DNA of 64,000 bases from Impatiens glandulifera (GCF_907164915.1 NC_061867.1:32113751-32177750), one strand, 5' to 3'; numbered from the stretch's first letter, positions 1 through 12,780 are shown. Notes: generated from the letters alone by a model not told the origin. Translations and numbers: made by a program.

Positions 1-620
1 GTTTTTTAATGTAGTCATGAGTGTTTATCGATTCAATTTTTGGGTTATTCTAGTTCGTCGGTTTTGTTTCTTCAAATTTTATTTTTTTAGACATTTCGAA
101 AATTGAACCGAAATGAATATATTCTAATATAACCGATCAGATTTCAAATTTCATATTCGATTCAAATTTTGAATAATTCAAATTCAAACCGAAATTGATT
201 TTCTTATATCTTTTACTGTCAAATATTGAATTTGAATATCTTAATTGAAAAAAAAAATTGAATCAAGATGTTGAATGACAAAGATAGATGTTGAAGGACA
301 AAGATAAATCTTGAAATCGAAATAGGTGTCGAACGACAAAAACAGATCAAGACTTAAGGGTGTCAAGTCTTGACAAATATAAGCTCTAGAGATAACAAGA
401 TTAGATAGATCGAAGCTCTAGAGGAAAAAAATAACGAGATTAGATGAATAGTCTCATTTTTTAGGTGGATGGTAGGACGGGAGATGAGTAGTTGAAGAAT
501 CTTTTATATGGGAATATAGATGAAAAGGGAGGTGGAGGCTGAAAGATTAGGTTAAGAGAATAAAGATGAAGAAGGGAGGAAGGTGGCGGCTGAAGGATTA
601 GGTTAAGAGAATAGACATGA
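1..620. repeat. Dispersed direct repeat, copy 1 (partner at 8985-9592)
   Basis: The stretch matches 8985-9592 in order and orientation, with scattered substitutions and small indels. Shared blocks include the opening GTTTTTTAATGTAGT, the 'cgattcaatttttgggttattc' segment, the alternating 'gaattcgaa/aaccgaa'-type text, and the 'tagatgttgaa.gacaaagata' section. No ORF is visible. The partner carries CAGGGTGTTTGTCG near its left edge, which resembles a hAT-type terminus, but no matching right terminus was found, so the class is unassigned. The copy may continue left of the window. Confidence 0.75.
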
Positions 621-850
621 GAGATGCTAGAGAGATTATTTGATTAGGTTAGTGAATAGAGAGATTATGTTTAGAGAATATATATAAGGAGGGTGGATAA
701 GAAATTAGGTTTAAAAAATTTAGATGAGGTGGCGACGGAATTAAGTTTAGAGAATATTGAAGAGGTGGCGACGGATGAGGAGTTATGTTTAGAGAATATA
801 TATCAGGTGGTGGTGACTAAGGAATTAGGTTTAGACAATATAGACGAGGG
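530..850. repeat. Degenerate GA-rich minisatellite
   Basis: Imperfect tandem units of roughly 45-65 bases share the words 'aggtggcgacgga', 'gattaggtttagagaat' and 'atatagatga'. Units drift strongly, so the copy number is approximate (about six). The array begins inside the direct repeat above. In the 8985 copy only its first part is present before that copy is cut at 9592, so the array length differs between the two copies. Confidence 0.65.
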
Positions 851-859
851 ATATAATAA

Positions 860-1229
860 ATGATATAATATACAATATATAATAAATTAAATTATTTTTT
901 CAAAAAGATTCATGTATATTAAAAAGGAAAAAATTGCTTAAACATAACGATAAAGAATGACATTAAAATAAAACAAGAAAAAATGTTACTCAATAATTTA
1001 TTGAGCTCATAAATTCTTAAAAAGAACGATTAACTCCCTGATAGACTTTACTGACTTTCTGAACTAATCTCAGAAAATATCATAATAATAGTATTGTGAA
1101 TGATACGATTCGGACGACTATAATCATTGAAAGTTCGACGATTTCTCTGCAACCAGATAATCCAAAAAATAAATAAATGGGATGGTAACTCTAATATGTA
1201 GTTCTCTTATTTCAGTTGTATCAATCCAA
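860..1229. other. AT-rich stretch, nothing recognised
   Basis: AT-rich sequence with no convincing ORF, RNA gene or repeat partner in the window. The last few dozen bases may be more decayed copia RT sequence leading into the next feature. Confidence 0.5.
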
Positions 1230-2139
1230 ACATCCATGCAACTACCCAAAAACATCTCAATATCAGTTTTTCAATTAAAGATTTAGGCAAAGCAAATTAT
1301 TTTTTGGGATTAGAAATTTACAAAACTATAGCTGGTTTATTTGTTTACCAATGCAAATATGTGTTGAATATTTTAAACGACACAGGATTGACGGGCTGCA
1401 AACAATATGAGTCCCTATGATTAAAGGAACAAAATTGAGTAACTTTGATAGTTCAATATTTGTTGAACCAGAAAAATTCAGAAGATTAATCGGATGATTA
1501 ATATACTTGAATTTTTCTCGTCCTAATATAAGTTTCAGCGTACAATAATTGAATCAGTTTATGCATAACTCGTTAATTGTACATTGGGAGGCAGCTTTGC
1601 ATATTGTACGATATCTTAAAGGCTCACCATCATTGGGGTTATTTTATCCTAGTAATTCTAACTTTTTACTTGAAATTTTTTCAGATGAAAACTGGGCTAC
1701 GTGTAGTGATACACGCAAGTCTGTTACATGATACTGTATCAAACTCGGTGAAGCCTTGATATTATGGAAAACAAAAAAAAAGTGACTATTTCTCGATCAT
1801 CTGCAGAAGCTGAGTACAGTAGTATGGAGACAACAGTATGCGAATTAAAATGGATATCATTTCTGCTTAAAGACTTCCACACACACTACAAACTGCCTAT
1901 ACCCATAAGATGTGATAACAAGGTTGTTATTCACATTATAGAGAATCCAGTCTTCCACGAAAGAACAAAACATTTCGATATTGATTGTCATCTTGTTCGG
2001 GATAATTTCAAGCAAGGATTCATCCGACCAGAACATGTGTATTCAAAACTACAAGAGGCTGATATTTTCACTAAATCATTGGAGTTTAAAGCTTTTTATA
2101 ATCTTAGAAGCAAGACGAATCTCAAAGATATTCATCTTG
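1230..2139 (+). pseudogene. Ty1/copia pol remnant: RT C-terminus plus RNase H
   Basis: Frameshifted and stop-interrupted translation reads as the C-terminal part of a copia reverse transcriptase followed by RNase H. From about 1265 one frame gives FSIKDLGKANYFLGLEI, the usual end-of-RT signature. Around 1500-1640 come YLNFSRPNIS and HIVRYLKGSP, the typical connection. From 1764 an open frame of 142 codons gives RNase H: SRSSAEAEYSSM, then a CDNK motif, then FHERTKHFDIDCHLVRD and ADIFTKSLE. Protease, integrase and most of RT are absent, so this is a 5'-truncated old insertion. It ends a few bases before a polypurine tract and LTR, as expected for a copia 3' end. It is unrelated in detail to families A and B further right. 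Confidence 0.88.
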
Positions 2140-2405
2140 AGGGGGAATGTAAGAATTATATATATAATTTATATAATGCTAGGAATGCCTAGTTATTGAG
2201 TTGTAATAGTTCAAATTAGAAGTTTAATATAATTTTATATATTCTTATATAGTTGAAAGGTCATTGTATAAATTAGACTTATATAAATAGGGAACACTAT
2301 TCTAATTATCCATTATCGTGAATACATTCTGAATTATCTTTGGTTAATATCATAAACCTAATAGTTTTCGGTTATCAGATTTCATTTATGTCAACTCTTT
2401 CTGCA
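2137..2405 (+). mobile_element. Polypurine tract and probable 3' LTR of the copia remnant
   Basis: The purine tract TTGAGGGGGAA (2137-2147) directly follows the RNase H reading frame and is followed by TGTAAGAATT, a normal LTR start. A TATA-like TATATAAATAGGG lies at about 2279-2291, inside the proposed LTR. The right edge is placed at CTTTCTGCA (about 2405) because it ends in CA, but no second LTR or target duplication was found to prove it. Length would be about 258 bp, short but normal for small copia families. Confidence 0.55.
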
Positions 2406-3280
2406 GGACCACATTGGTGGAGTAACATTGTTCAATTTCTAAGTTTGAAAAAATTATAATTTAATTATCTATATTACTAAGATAATCACATGGTAATCGA
2501 TAAATTAATAAGATATTTTGATTGAAAAAAATATATAAAAATATATAAAAATAATAAATATTAAAATTGTAATTCCAATATAAGAAAAGTAAAATTGAGA
2601 ATTACAACTATTGTATCAAAATTATAATCCTAATTATTAATATAAAATGGTTTAACCTACATTCAAATTGAAATTAGTCCCTTAAATTCAAATTTTAATT
2701 ATACCAAACATACATGGGCATTTAATTTAAATTAATTAACATAATTAATTTAAAAGATTATTTGTTTTGAAAGAGTGTCGCCAATTGATTTTTTTTAATT
2801 AATAAAATTTGACATACGTATACAAACGTATTGACCAGAGTTTTATTTTAGTTCGTAATTTTGTGATACTCAAAAAAGGCTTTCGCGCTTCTTTCTCTAC
2901 ACCAGTTTTAAAAACGGTCTCTACTTATAAAGTTGGGTTTTGAAAATCGGTTGTATAACTTTTGAGTTTTAACTGATTATTCTTCTAATCCTAGTCATGC
3001 TTCTAGGTTTTAGCGTTATTTAAGATATTGAAACGATAATATTTAAATACTGGTACTTATTGCGGATGATAACTAGAGAGAAAATATCCGAAGAATATTA
3101 GTCATTTTTAAAGTCATTAGAGTTTAGAAATAAACATCAAACAAGAATTTGTTGAAATATTTGTTGAAACATCCTAAAAATATTTAAAATGCATTTTCTA
3201 TTTTTTCGGGATTTTTAGAAAATAATGTGAACTCCAAAAATTATAAAAATAATTTTGAATTTTGAAAACTATAACCAAAC
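2406..3280. other. AT-rich non-genic DNA
   Basis: No gene seen. Part of 2540-2720 resembles 5820-6240 (both contain 'ataaatattaaaatt', 'attgagaattaca'-like text and 'cccttaaattcaaatttt..taccaaacata'), suggesting two copies of an old dispersed repeat. From about 2800 the sequence changes character (GC-richer words such as 'aaggctttcgcgcttctttc') and may belong to the same old LTR element as the following array. Confidence 0.45.
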
Positions 3281-3339
3281 AGGCCTTAAGACCAGAGTCT
3301 TATGCCTAGTGTTCGTTTTTATCAGGCGAGGTCAAAATA

Positions 3340-3800
3340 TCCTCGGTATGGGTCGAGGCTCAGAATCTTTGGTTGGAGTGTCGAACTCCCTCGATCGAGG
3401 TGCTAAGGACTCTCGGTCCTTGGCTAATCTTACTAGTCTAGGTGTAAAAACCTATTGATCTCGGGCTAGCTCTAGGCTAAGTCCCTCGGTCTTGGGTGAG
3501 GGAGATCTCTGTCCTAGGGTTAGAACTTTCAGTCATAGAGTTAGGACTTTCGATCCTAGGGTTAGTACTCTCGGTCCTAGGGTTAGAACTCTCAGTCCTA
3601 GGGTTAGGGAGTCTCAGTCCTAAGTGAAAATCCTCGGTCGGAACTCTCGATCCTAGCTCAAGAACATCGGCCCTATGTCTCGGTCTTAGCTCAAGAACAT
3701 CGGTCCTAGGTCGATTTTATTGGTCCTCGATCTCGGTTCGGACCAAGGATCCTCGGTCGGATCTCTCGGTCCTAGACTAATGAGCCTCGGTCCTCAAGAA
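3340..3800. repeat. Degenerate CTCGGTCCTAG array
   Basis: More than fifteen degenerate copies of CTCGGTCCTAG(GGTT) occur, with period variants of about 20-25 bases ('ggttagaactctcggtcctag', 'agctcaagaacatcggtcctag'). It is clearly GC-richer than the surroundings. The minus-strand word is CTAGGACCGAG. A short open frame (3255-3458) across its left part is a product of the repeat and not a gene. Such word-rich arrays occur in LTRs and untranslated regions of plant LTR retrotransposons; the putative minus-strand LTR to the right makes that origin plausible. Confidence 0.8.
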
Positions 3801-4155
3801 CACGAATGTAGTTTTTTTTTAATTCATTTTTTTAACTCTGATTATTTAATCTTAGAGCTTGAGTAGTTTCACAAAGATCTTGGGAACATGTTGATCATCA
3901 TCTCAAGGTATCAATCGACCTAAATGATGATCAATTTGTTCAAAATAGTTTTTGATGAAAAATTGGGTTTTTGATTTTAAAGTTGTTTTAAAGTGTAAGG
4001 ACTAAGGAGTTATCAAATAGCTTCCTTATACTATATATACTTGATTGATACCAAAATAAGAACACTAGTTGTTTGTTTTGATCAAATCAAGAACTCAAAC
4101 ATTTCAATTAATTTTGAAAATTTTAATTTTAATCAAACATGATCTAAATAGTTGT

Positions 4156-4179
4156 CCAACATGATTACAATCATGTTGG
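4156..4179. repeat. 24-bp near-perfect palindrome
   Basis: CCAACATGAT, a 4-base centre, then ATCATGTTGG: ten-base arms with no mismatch. It lies about 370 bp from the putative minus-strand TATA box at 4545. It may be an internal LTR hairpin; no function can be assigned. Confidence 0.7.
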
Positions 4180-4379
4180 GAAACATTGTGGGTTGTGATT
4201 CAACATAATTAACCCAATAACAACAAACCCATTTTATCTAGGGATGAATTTTCAACCATAAAATACCATAAACATCAAGCATACAAGCTTATGCAATTTG
4301 AAATATATAAATTTCAAATTCAAACTGTAAATATGAATTAAAGGGTGATTGGAACTTTACCATGGATTGGAGAACACTC

Positions 4380-4990
4380 ATTGATCCTTAGGAAAACTTT
4401 CTGGATGCTTATATCCAAGCTTTAAGATCTCAAACAAAAAATTCTAAAAATTAGAAAACTTCAAGCTTTAATGGCGGATTTTTGATTTTCTTCAATTTGG
4501 AGGTTATGAGTTGATTCTTTGGCTTCAAAATTACTCAGGGAAGCTATTTATAGCATTCTTAAATCGATGATCCAACTCAGTGGATTAGATCAGCCAAAAT
4601 TCATTAATGCTATTTCCCTATTCTTAGCTCAAGTGCCCGGAATAGGGATGATTCATCCTTATTTCGTAGGGAAGAATGATCACCATCGTAGAGTGATCAT
4701 TCTAGGATTTGAATTAGTCAATTTGGAGGACCAATGGTCAAGTTCCAAAAAGACAAGCTCAACACGGATCTTCAGAGCTTATCCACTCCGACGTCGTATT
4801 GGAGACAAATGTGTTGCTCAAAATGACGTTGTTTTGAGTGTCTTTGGGCATTCCGTCCAGCGCCGTTGCGTTTGGACTGTCCGTTAACGCCCGGGCGCGC
4901 ATTTATATGGCTGCAACCTGTTACGCGGCTCTTTTCTAGGCGCTGGATTTTCATCTAGCGCTCATCCGATGGTCCTAGCATGCGCTGCAA
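4380..4990 (-). mobile_element. Putative minus-strand LTR promoter region
   Basis: Read on the minus strand, a GC-rich segment (4790-4990, with GCGCCCGGGCGTTAACGG and repeated GGCGCTGGA words) runs into TATAAATA (plus-strand TATTTATA at 4545-4552), followed by a pyrimidine/AT-rich leader-like stretch. That layout is typical of the U3-TATA-R part of a plant LTR. A 122-codon plus-strand open frame (4519-4887) covers it but shows no family similarity I recognise and overlaps the TATA box, so I do not call it a gene. No LTR ends, primer site or duplicate copy could be placed. Confidence 0.35.
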
Positions 4991-4999
4991 TTAATTCCT

Positions 5000-6919
5000 T
5001 TAATTTTGGCCACACAAATAGATCACAAATATTTTTTTTATTAAATCTTAGGGGTTTATTTGAAATTAATTTTTCATTTACCTTATTAGCTTTAATTTTG
5101 ATCTTTTTAAATAAAAAATATTAAAATAAATATAGAAAATATTTTACCAATTTTTGTTTTGTTTTTGTATATTTTTAATGTTAAATAAATAATTGTTTTA
5201 AATGAAATAGATATAACAATTCATTCTAAATTATTTTTTTGGTCTCTTATTTTTCTTAAAATTATTTTTAGATAAATGAGTATAACATTTATTATAAATA
5301 ATTTTATTTTTAATATTTTAATTATTTTCCTTAATTAATTAGGCTTTAATTATTATAATAATTAATCTAATTAATTATTTTAATTTGACTTTTAACTAGG
5401 AGGTTAATTAGTTTGATTTTGTTTCTGTAAAAATAAATATTTTAATATTATAAATTGGAGTATATATTTTTAGTGCTTACGATTTTCATTATAAATTTAA
5501 TATTTACAAATTTGTATTATTTAACATCTATAATTTTAATTTGTTCATTTTATTTTTTTACATATTACTTTTTAGTGAGAAATATATTGACAAAAAATGT
5601 AAAAAATATGTCTCATCCATTGATTGAATTGAAAATAAAAAAGAATTATTTATCCTATTAAATTTTCAATCACTTAAACAATGACACGTTATTTCTTACA
5701 ATTTTCTTGTCAATAAATTTATCACTCCTTATCATTTTTTATTTGCAAATGTTCTATATGTAATATTTATTTAATTTTATAAGAAATATTTTCTTAACAA
5801 AATATATATTTATATATATATATATATATAATAAATATTAAAATTTTAAAATCCGGAAGAAGATTGAAATTGAGATTACACTATTAAAATTCTTAATAAA
5901 AAATGAAGTCATATTCTCATTTTATTTTATGAGGTTCGAGAGGAAGGTAAGTCACATGATTTAATGAAATTGACATCAAATTAGACTCTAGTTTAGTCTA
6001 TTATTTTGATTCCACATCCCACTCGGAATTCGAAAGGAAAGTAAATTATGAGGCAAAAATTATTGAGTCGATTTAACGTTTTAAAATTTCGACCATTTTT
6101 AGACATTACACAATGTAACAAAAAAATGTTATTTGGTGTAAAATGAAACTAAATAGGCCTTAAGAAATTTGTGTATTTTTTAAATTGAGATACATTAAAA
6201 TTTGAAATTAAACCCTTAAATTCCAATTTCAATGTTACCAAACATATCTGTAACAAAGATATTATAGTATCCTTGTACTTCTTCTTTTTAACTACAATTT
6301 AATATGTATCAGTTTAGAGGGTTATAATTCTATCTCAACTTAAAACACATATTTTAATTTATTTATATTATTATAATTGAGTGTATTCGATTAAGGCTTA
6401 AGTAGTCTGCAATATACATTATAGTAGAGCTTACACGTTAAACTCCCTTAGGTTTGTTATAAGCTATTATGTCCTTGAGTTTTTAGATAATTAAACTAGA
6501 CCCAAATGGTACCAACAGTTTTTGTAGGAATTAAATCTTCTAACTAAAAGAAATCATACTATAACTGTTATAAAATTCTAAATATTACTATTAAAAAATC
6601 AAAAAGCCTTTTTAGTAATATAAACAACATCAAAACATTTTTCCCATCTAAATTTTCATTTATAAATTAATTTAAATTATTATTGTCATATATATGTTTT
6701 AAAATTGGCAATTGAGATCCTCGGATACTAAAGGTCCTTGTTCTTTCTCTATAGGTAGCCTAGAGGCTCCACCAACCATACTATATATTATATAATATAA
6801 TAATAATAAAATAAGTATGGAACTTCTAATTTTTTATACTATATAATATATTTATTTATAATTAAACAATATCTTAATATCTTAATTTCTTAATTTATAA
6901 ATAAATAACCCCAACTCAA
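5000..6919. other. Long AT-rich stretch without genes; (TA)n at 5811-5831
   Basis: Very AT-rich with homopolymer runs, a short TA dinucleotide tract and no supported ORF. The 68-codon open frame at 5455-5661 has the composition of random AT-rich DNA (Ile/Leu/Phe/Tyr-rich) and is not supported. Part of 5820-6240 resembles 2540-2720 (old dispersed repeat). Confidence 0.5.
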
Positions 6920-7245
6920 TAATATATAATATATTAATTCCTAATTAAAAATTCATAACTTATTTATTCCTAATTAAACTCATTTTTCTACCATTAAGTT
7001 ATATAATTTATTCGGCTTAATTAAAAAAAATATATCTCTAATAATAGTTTGTACTATGTTTGAAAGATTGATTTTTTTTCTTTCTCCAAAATATATAATT
7101 TATTCATTCCTAATTAAAAAAACCCATAATTTATATATTCCTAATTAAACTCATTATTTAGTTATATATAATTTGTTCTGCTTAATTAAAAAAAATATGT
7201 CCCTAAGAATAATAGTTTGTACTATCTTGAAAGATTGATTTTTTT
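6920..7245. repeat. Two tandem AT-rich units of ~165 bp
   Basis: The segments ~6930-7080 and ~7090-7245 align in order: 'ttattcctaattaaactcat', 'taagttatataatt..tt.ggcttaattaaaaaaaatat', 'aataatagtttgtactat', then 'tgaaagattgattttttt'. They are diverged by small indels. No coding potential. Confidence 0.75.
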
Positions 7246-8984
7246 TTATTTCTCTATAATTTCATAGAATCATATTCTCTGGCGACTTAAATTGAAATTC
7301 ATTCTCAACATGTTTGATTTATTTAAATTTTATAGTAATTTGTGTATATTTATTCATAGTGTAAATGTATATTATTTTGGAGTCGGTTTGGAAGATTATC
7401 GACATTTTTTAACACCTTCATATATGTTAATTTTTTTTTTATCTTTGACCTAAGATATATATTTTTTCTCTTTAGTATTTTTATTTTTCTGATGTCATGT
7501 TTTGTTTTGTTTTGTTTTGCTTAAACTATTCTTATTTTTTAATATTTTGTTACTATTTAAAAAGAATTGTATTATATTAGTTTATATGAAAAATATTTTT
7601 GCATTTTAAATCTTAACTCCGCCCTTGTTCATAGGGAGGGATAAAAATGTGTAAAGAGGTCACAATGCTTTCGAGGGATGAATATTAACTTATAATGAAT
7701 TATTTATTAAGAATGATATGAAAATAGTTAAGAAATTTTAATTTTACAATTATGTATGCTAATGGGATCATTTTTATTGAAGAGAATAATAATAGGCTTT
7801 TGAGATGATGGGTCGACTTAGAATTAAGTTATTGAACTATACTTGTATTTGGGCTTAAATATGAATTAAAATGTCATCATTAAATTTATAAGTATTTTTA
7901 GTTAAGTACTTAAGTTATTTCTAGAATAGTGTGTCATCTAATTAAACATATTCGTTCACCCAAAACATATAAAAGTAACTCAGCTTAATTAAAATATATA
8001 TATGTTTCTAAATGAGAAATGATTGGAAATTTGGAGGGAGATCGATGTATCACATTTTTATTTGTTAAAAAATAAAAAATAATTTTTTTTTTCCTAATCT
8101 TCACACATTCTTTTATAACCAATTACATAATGTTAAGATGATTCTCTTTTCTCTCTCATTTCTCTCTTATTTTCCTATTTTCCAAATGTATTTTTTTTAC
8201 TTATTTTCCTAATTTCCAAATGTATTTTTTTTATTAGTTTATATGATTCCTAAATTTATGTATTTTAATTTCTAATTAATATTGTTATTTTGTTTATAAT
8301 TTAAAAATCAAGAAATATTATAATTTAAATCAATCAATAAGAATCCACCTATATATAAGAAAGTACCTAGTTTTTGGCAACAATTCCTCAAACTCTTTAA
8401 TGATTATGAAAATTCAAGGGCATTTTCTAAATTCTGAATAACAAAAAAAATGAGATATATTTAATTTTTTTTTTGTTTTGGAAATAATAAGTCATTCTTT
8501 GAAAATGTAACACATTGTTGAAAATGAGAGACAGTTCATTTATGCAACATGATTAGTTAATTTAACATACTAACAAAAGTGTCATATTCTGATCAAACAC
8601 CATCGAAACTTGCCAAGTATTATAGATGTCGGTGTAGAATTAAGGATACAAAATGTCATTTATGCAATACATTGTTTGCACTTGTCATAGTTTTGGTGTA
8701 AAGGACTTTACAAGTTTTTTCTATCTTTATAGGTGTTAATATGTCTCACACAATAAGTTCCAATCAACAAATAAATTTGTACATATTTACTCCTTTGGAG
8801 GAATATAATTTTAGAGTTTATCAAGGTAATTAAAAATATCCAACATCAAAATGCACTAATTTAGGTGCAAATAAGGAATTTATGGGTGCATAAATATTTC
8901 GCCGCAATTTTTTTTACTAAAGTTATTCTATGAACGCTAACCTCTAAACAATATTAACAACAATATAATAACATTGATAAAAGT
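7246..8984. other. AT-rich stretch, nothing recognised
   Basis: No ORF, RNA gene or repeat partner within the window was recognised. It contains homopolymer A/T runs and short local duplications, such as 'ttattttcctaatttccaaatgtattttttt' echoed twice near 8165-8235. Confidence 0.45.
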
Positions 8985-9592
8985 TTTTTAATGTAGTTAT
9001 ACAACTCAGGGTGTTTGTCGATTCAATTTTTGGGTTATTCAAGTTCGTCGGTTTAGTTTTTTCGAATTTTTATTTTTTAGGTAATTCGAAAATCGAACTG
9101 AATTCGAATAAATTCTAATATAACCGAACTGAATTCAAATTTCATATTCAGTTCAAATATTGAATATTTCTAATACGAACCAAATTCGATTTTTTTTCTT
9201 TTATCGTCAAATATTGAATTCGAAATATACTAATTCAAAACAAAATTTTAATTAAGATGTTGAATGACAAAGATAGATGTTGAACGACATAGATAAATTT
9301 TGAATTCAAAATAGGTGTTGAACGACTGAAATAGATCAAGACTTAAGGGTCTTGACAAAGAATAAGCTCCAGAGATAATGGTATTAGATAGATCGAAAGC
9401 TCCAGAGATAACAGTATTGAATAGATCGAAAGCTCCAAAGGGAAAAAATGACGAGATTAGATCAATAGTCTCATTTTTTAGGTGGATGGTTGGACGGGAG
9501 GTGAGCAGCTGAAGACTCTTTTATATGAGAATATAGATGAAAGCGGGAGGTGGGCTGAAGAATTAGGTTAAGAGAATAAAGATGATGGAGGG
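8985..9592. repeat. Dispersed direct repeat, copy 2 (partner at 1-620)
   Basis: Aligns with 1-620 (same order and orientation). It ends abruptly at about 9592, where the sequence passes into the block shared with 33575-34869 and with 56470 downward. The junction text 'ggagggaggttaggg' overlaps the incoming 'agaaggttaggg', leaving a few bases (about 'aggtt') of microhomology. Confidence 0.75.
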
Positions 9593-10892
9593 AGGTTAGG
9601 GAATACGATTAACAATGTATAATTAAAAGCGGTGCCTACTGTCTATAGAGTTAAATATCTATAAATATATAATTGTATATTTACTTTGATTAATTGTAAA
9701 TAGAAAGAAAATATATATTCTTATTAGTAAGATGAGATTATACCTTTAAGATGGGTACGTTCAACATTCAGCTTTAGGATACATTTTGGTAAATAGTTTA
9801 AATATGTTATTTATACATTTTCAATGTAATTTATATTTATTTGTTTTCATTATATTAGGACAATAACTTTGAAATTGGTATTATGTTGAGTATGTCATTT
9901 TTGGATGGAGAAAGGATTGATATTTTATTATAATAAAATATAGTTTAATTTGTATGTGATATATATGTATTTTTGTCATCAAAGGCAACTCTTAATTATT
10001 TATAGTTTCAAGAAAATTGGTTTCTTCAAGTCCAATTATATTTTACGTTTTACTATCATAGGTTTCTTTGCTAGTTTTATTTCACTAATAATGTTTAATT
10101 TGTATATCTTATGTATATCATGACTTTTAACTGTTTGTTCTCTTCTTTGTACAAGGAAATCATCTAAACTCATAGCATGTGGAAGTACATCATATTCCAA
10201 GCATTTCAGAAATATGAACGGTCGATGTGAATAAGGTAAATTGTTAATTGTTTAATTGTGTAAATTACAGAGATGATGTGTTATCAATTTATTTAAAATT
10301 CAAACTGAAATTGATTTTCATCTCTCCAATTTACCAAAGTCTAACTATAAAAATAATCAAACAAACACTTAATTATTATAAATGTTTGATAAAAAGTTTT
10401 TTTGAATTAATTATGACAGAGTGATAATTCATTTCTTTCCTCATCTCCACGTACATAATATTTTTATTCCCATTCTTCAAAATTAAGATACTTCATTAGT
10501 GGTGTCTGGATTAGAAGTGTCTAAATTTGATTATTGTTCACAATATTCTTCTTCAAGTTCATTGTTACTTTTATTTTCTAGAACTTGAATTTTATATTAT
10601 AATTATTAACATTCTCTGTTTAGTCTTTTTTCCAATCACATCATTTATCCTCTTCAATGATAACCCTTTTTGCAATTAGATCATATAAACTATAAGCTTT
10701 GGACTGGCGACTTACAAAAAATAGGACACAATAATCCAACTTCAATCTTTGTGACAGAAACATGCACATGAACAAGACATTCAAAAACTCTAAAGTACTC
10801 AACTGATAGAATGATATTATTCTATCTTTCTATAGTGTCTTTCCCTTTAATACAACAGTGAATCATATGTTCATTATATGAGTATATATACC
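9593..10892. repeat. Three-copy ~1.3 kb block, copy 1
   Basis: This block is present three times: here, at 33575-34869 in the same orientation, and at about 55160-56470 inverted. All start (in this orientation) with GGTTAGGGAATACGATTAAC and contain 'aaaagcggtgcctactgtctatagag'. Copies 1 and 3 continue together beyond 10892 into copia integrase remnants. The middle copy instead switches at 34869/34870 (after 'gagtatatatac') to a different copia RNase H. Confidence 0.85.
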
Positions 10893-11620
10893 ATTTATCT
10901 TTCTAGCCATAAAATGATCGGAACTAGTTTAGGTGACAATATTTTTCAAACTGAATTTATAATTGTTATGTTTCTCAGTTCAGATATACCATTTTGTTGT
11001 GATGTGTAAGTAGTTGTTAGTTGTCTCTTAATTCCATTTTCTTCACAAAAATTAATAAACTAGAGATAATATAACTCCCCCTACCTAACTAATGATTCTT
11101 CGCACTCCTTTTCAACAACCAACTTAAAGTTTTTAAAAACTTTAAAATCTCAAAATTTTCAATTAAATAGTAAGTCCACACTTTTGTACATCAATCATCT
11201 ATTAAAGTTAGCAGATATATTTTTCCAATTTGAGATGTTGGTGTTATTGTTTCACAAATATCACAATGAATTAACTAAAACATTTTTATTCTCTTCAAGA
11301 GATTTTCTTCAGGATCTTTCTTCGATCTTTTTTCCCATCCAAACAATGAGTACACACTATTTACCTTTATATTTGATAAGCCTCTAACCAAAATTTTTAT
11401 CTACATTATTTGAAGATACTTGTAATTGAGATGACCCAATCTATATATGGTGTCAAAATTGAGAAAACAAGATACTTTAAGTGGTTTCTCATAATTATTA
11501 AATAGACCTTGATACATTGATCTATATATGGTGTCAGATACATTGATCACAAACATCCAGTTTCTAGTTATTGACTAAGTCATAAAAATACCTCATTGGC
11601 CTAATATGGTTACTCTTTTC
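10680..11620 (-). pseudogene. Decayed Ty1/copia integrase, minus strand
   Basis: Read on the minus strand, with frameshifts, the order is that of a copia integrase. A stretch like FIDDWCTKVWTYYL corresponds to the usual FIDD.(T/S)RK.W.Y motif. It is followed by VVEKECEE, then ENGIKRQLTTTYTSQQN, the standard region around the third acidic residue of the DDE core. Near 10870-10680 come VFECLVHVHVS and SLYDLIAKRVIIEED, matching the integrase C-terminal 'RVFGC.AYVHV..KAYRLYDP..KKVI.SRDV' pattern. Many stops and indels make it non-functional. The clearest copy is the reverse complement in arm 2 (54440-55400). It is older than families A and B. Confidence 0.78.
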
Positions 11621-11739
11621 TCTTCAAGTTGTCCGATCGATACTAATCATATTGTCCTTTAATTCTGGATACTATCATTAGCTCTTGAAAAACATAAATA
11701 AGACATTTAATTTTAATTATCTTCCTCCCTCTCAAAATA

Positions 11740-12780
11740 TAAACGTTTTTTTATATTTATTTTTTCTTTTACAAATCCTTTTGGGTCAAATTCTAGGACA
11801 GTACGCTACAAACGAGCAAACTTGAACTTGTTAATAGTTGGATGTTATAATTATATATAAGTAACGACTCTTTCTGATTTCTTTTTTGTTGATAGTTTGC
11901 TACTAGGGTTTATACTTTGTATATAACTCAAGAATAAGTTAAATTTCTCAGTTCTTTGTTTGATTTAAACTCTTCTCTATTAGATCTTTAATGTTTTTTT
12001 ATTGATTTAATTCTATAAGAGTCTTGATTATATATTCGATCTAATATATAAGATTATCATTATGTCTAAATATTATTTAATAATTTATTTGTAAGTTATA
12101 AAATCGAATGTTAATACAGAGTTCTTTTTTATAGAGTGAAACTAGTTCGTAAATGTAAGTGAATGCTATGTAATTATTTGTAATAATTAGTAAGAAAATA
12201 TACTATTTTTTTAGTAAGATGATATTATTATTTTTTCATTAGTATTTGTATATTAGGACAATACAATTCACTTTGAAATTGATATTACAATGAGTAGGTT
12301 GTGCTTGGATGGATAAATTATTTATATATAATTTGAGATATATTATTCTAATAAAATATAGCTGAATTTGTATGTTTAATCTATATATTATATATGTATT
12401 TTTGTCCTAAAGTACTGTAAATCATAATTATTTACACTTAAAAAAAATTGATTTCTTATCATTCAATTATATTTTACTTTTTATTGTGTATTAATATATA
12501 GGTTTCATCACTAGTTTTATTTTACTAATAAAGTTTAATTTGTATTGCTTATTTTTATAATAAATTTTAACTGTTTGTTATCTTCTTTGTAGAAAGAAAA
12601 TAATTAAAACTCTTATCCACGTCGATGTACTGTATTGGATTTCAGTAATATAAATGGGTCATGAATGAGGTAAAGAGTTACTGGTTAGTTCTGTATTTAA
12701 TTTCAACAATGTGTGTTACCAATTTATTTAACGATTTTCATCTTTCGAAATTATCGAAGCCCGCCTATAAAATAATCAAA
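11740..12780. repeat. Old diverged repeat, paralogous to 32810-34330
   Basis: Blocks in order match 32810-34330, such as 'aattatcttc.tctctcaaaatataaa', 'tactttgta.ataattcaagaat', 'aatacagag.tcttt.tagagtgaa.c.agtt.gta.atgtaagtgaatg.tatgt' and 'ggacaata...tttgaaattg.tatta'. Divergence is much higher than between the inverted arms, so this is an older tandem duplication inside the block. No coding capacity is visible. Confidence 0.65.

Noticed and set aside
4519..4887. 122-codon plus-strand ORF
   Set aside because: It overlaps a minus-strand TATA box and LTR-like GC-rich sequence, and no recognisable domain is present; more likely chance openness in a GC-richer stretch.
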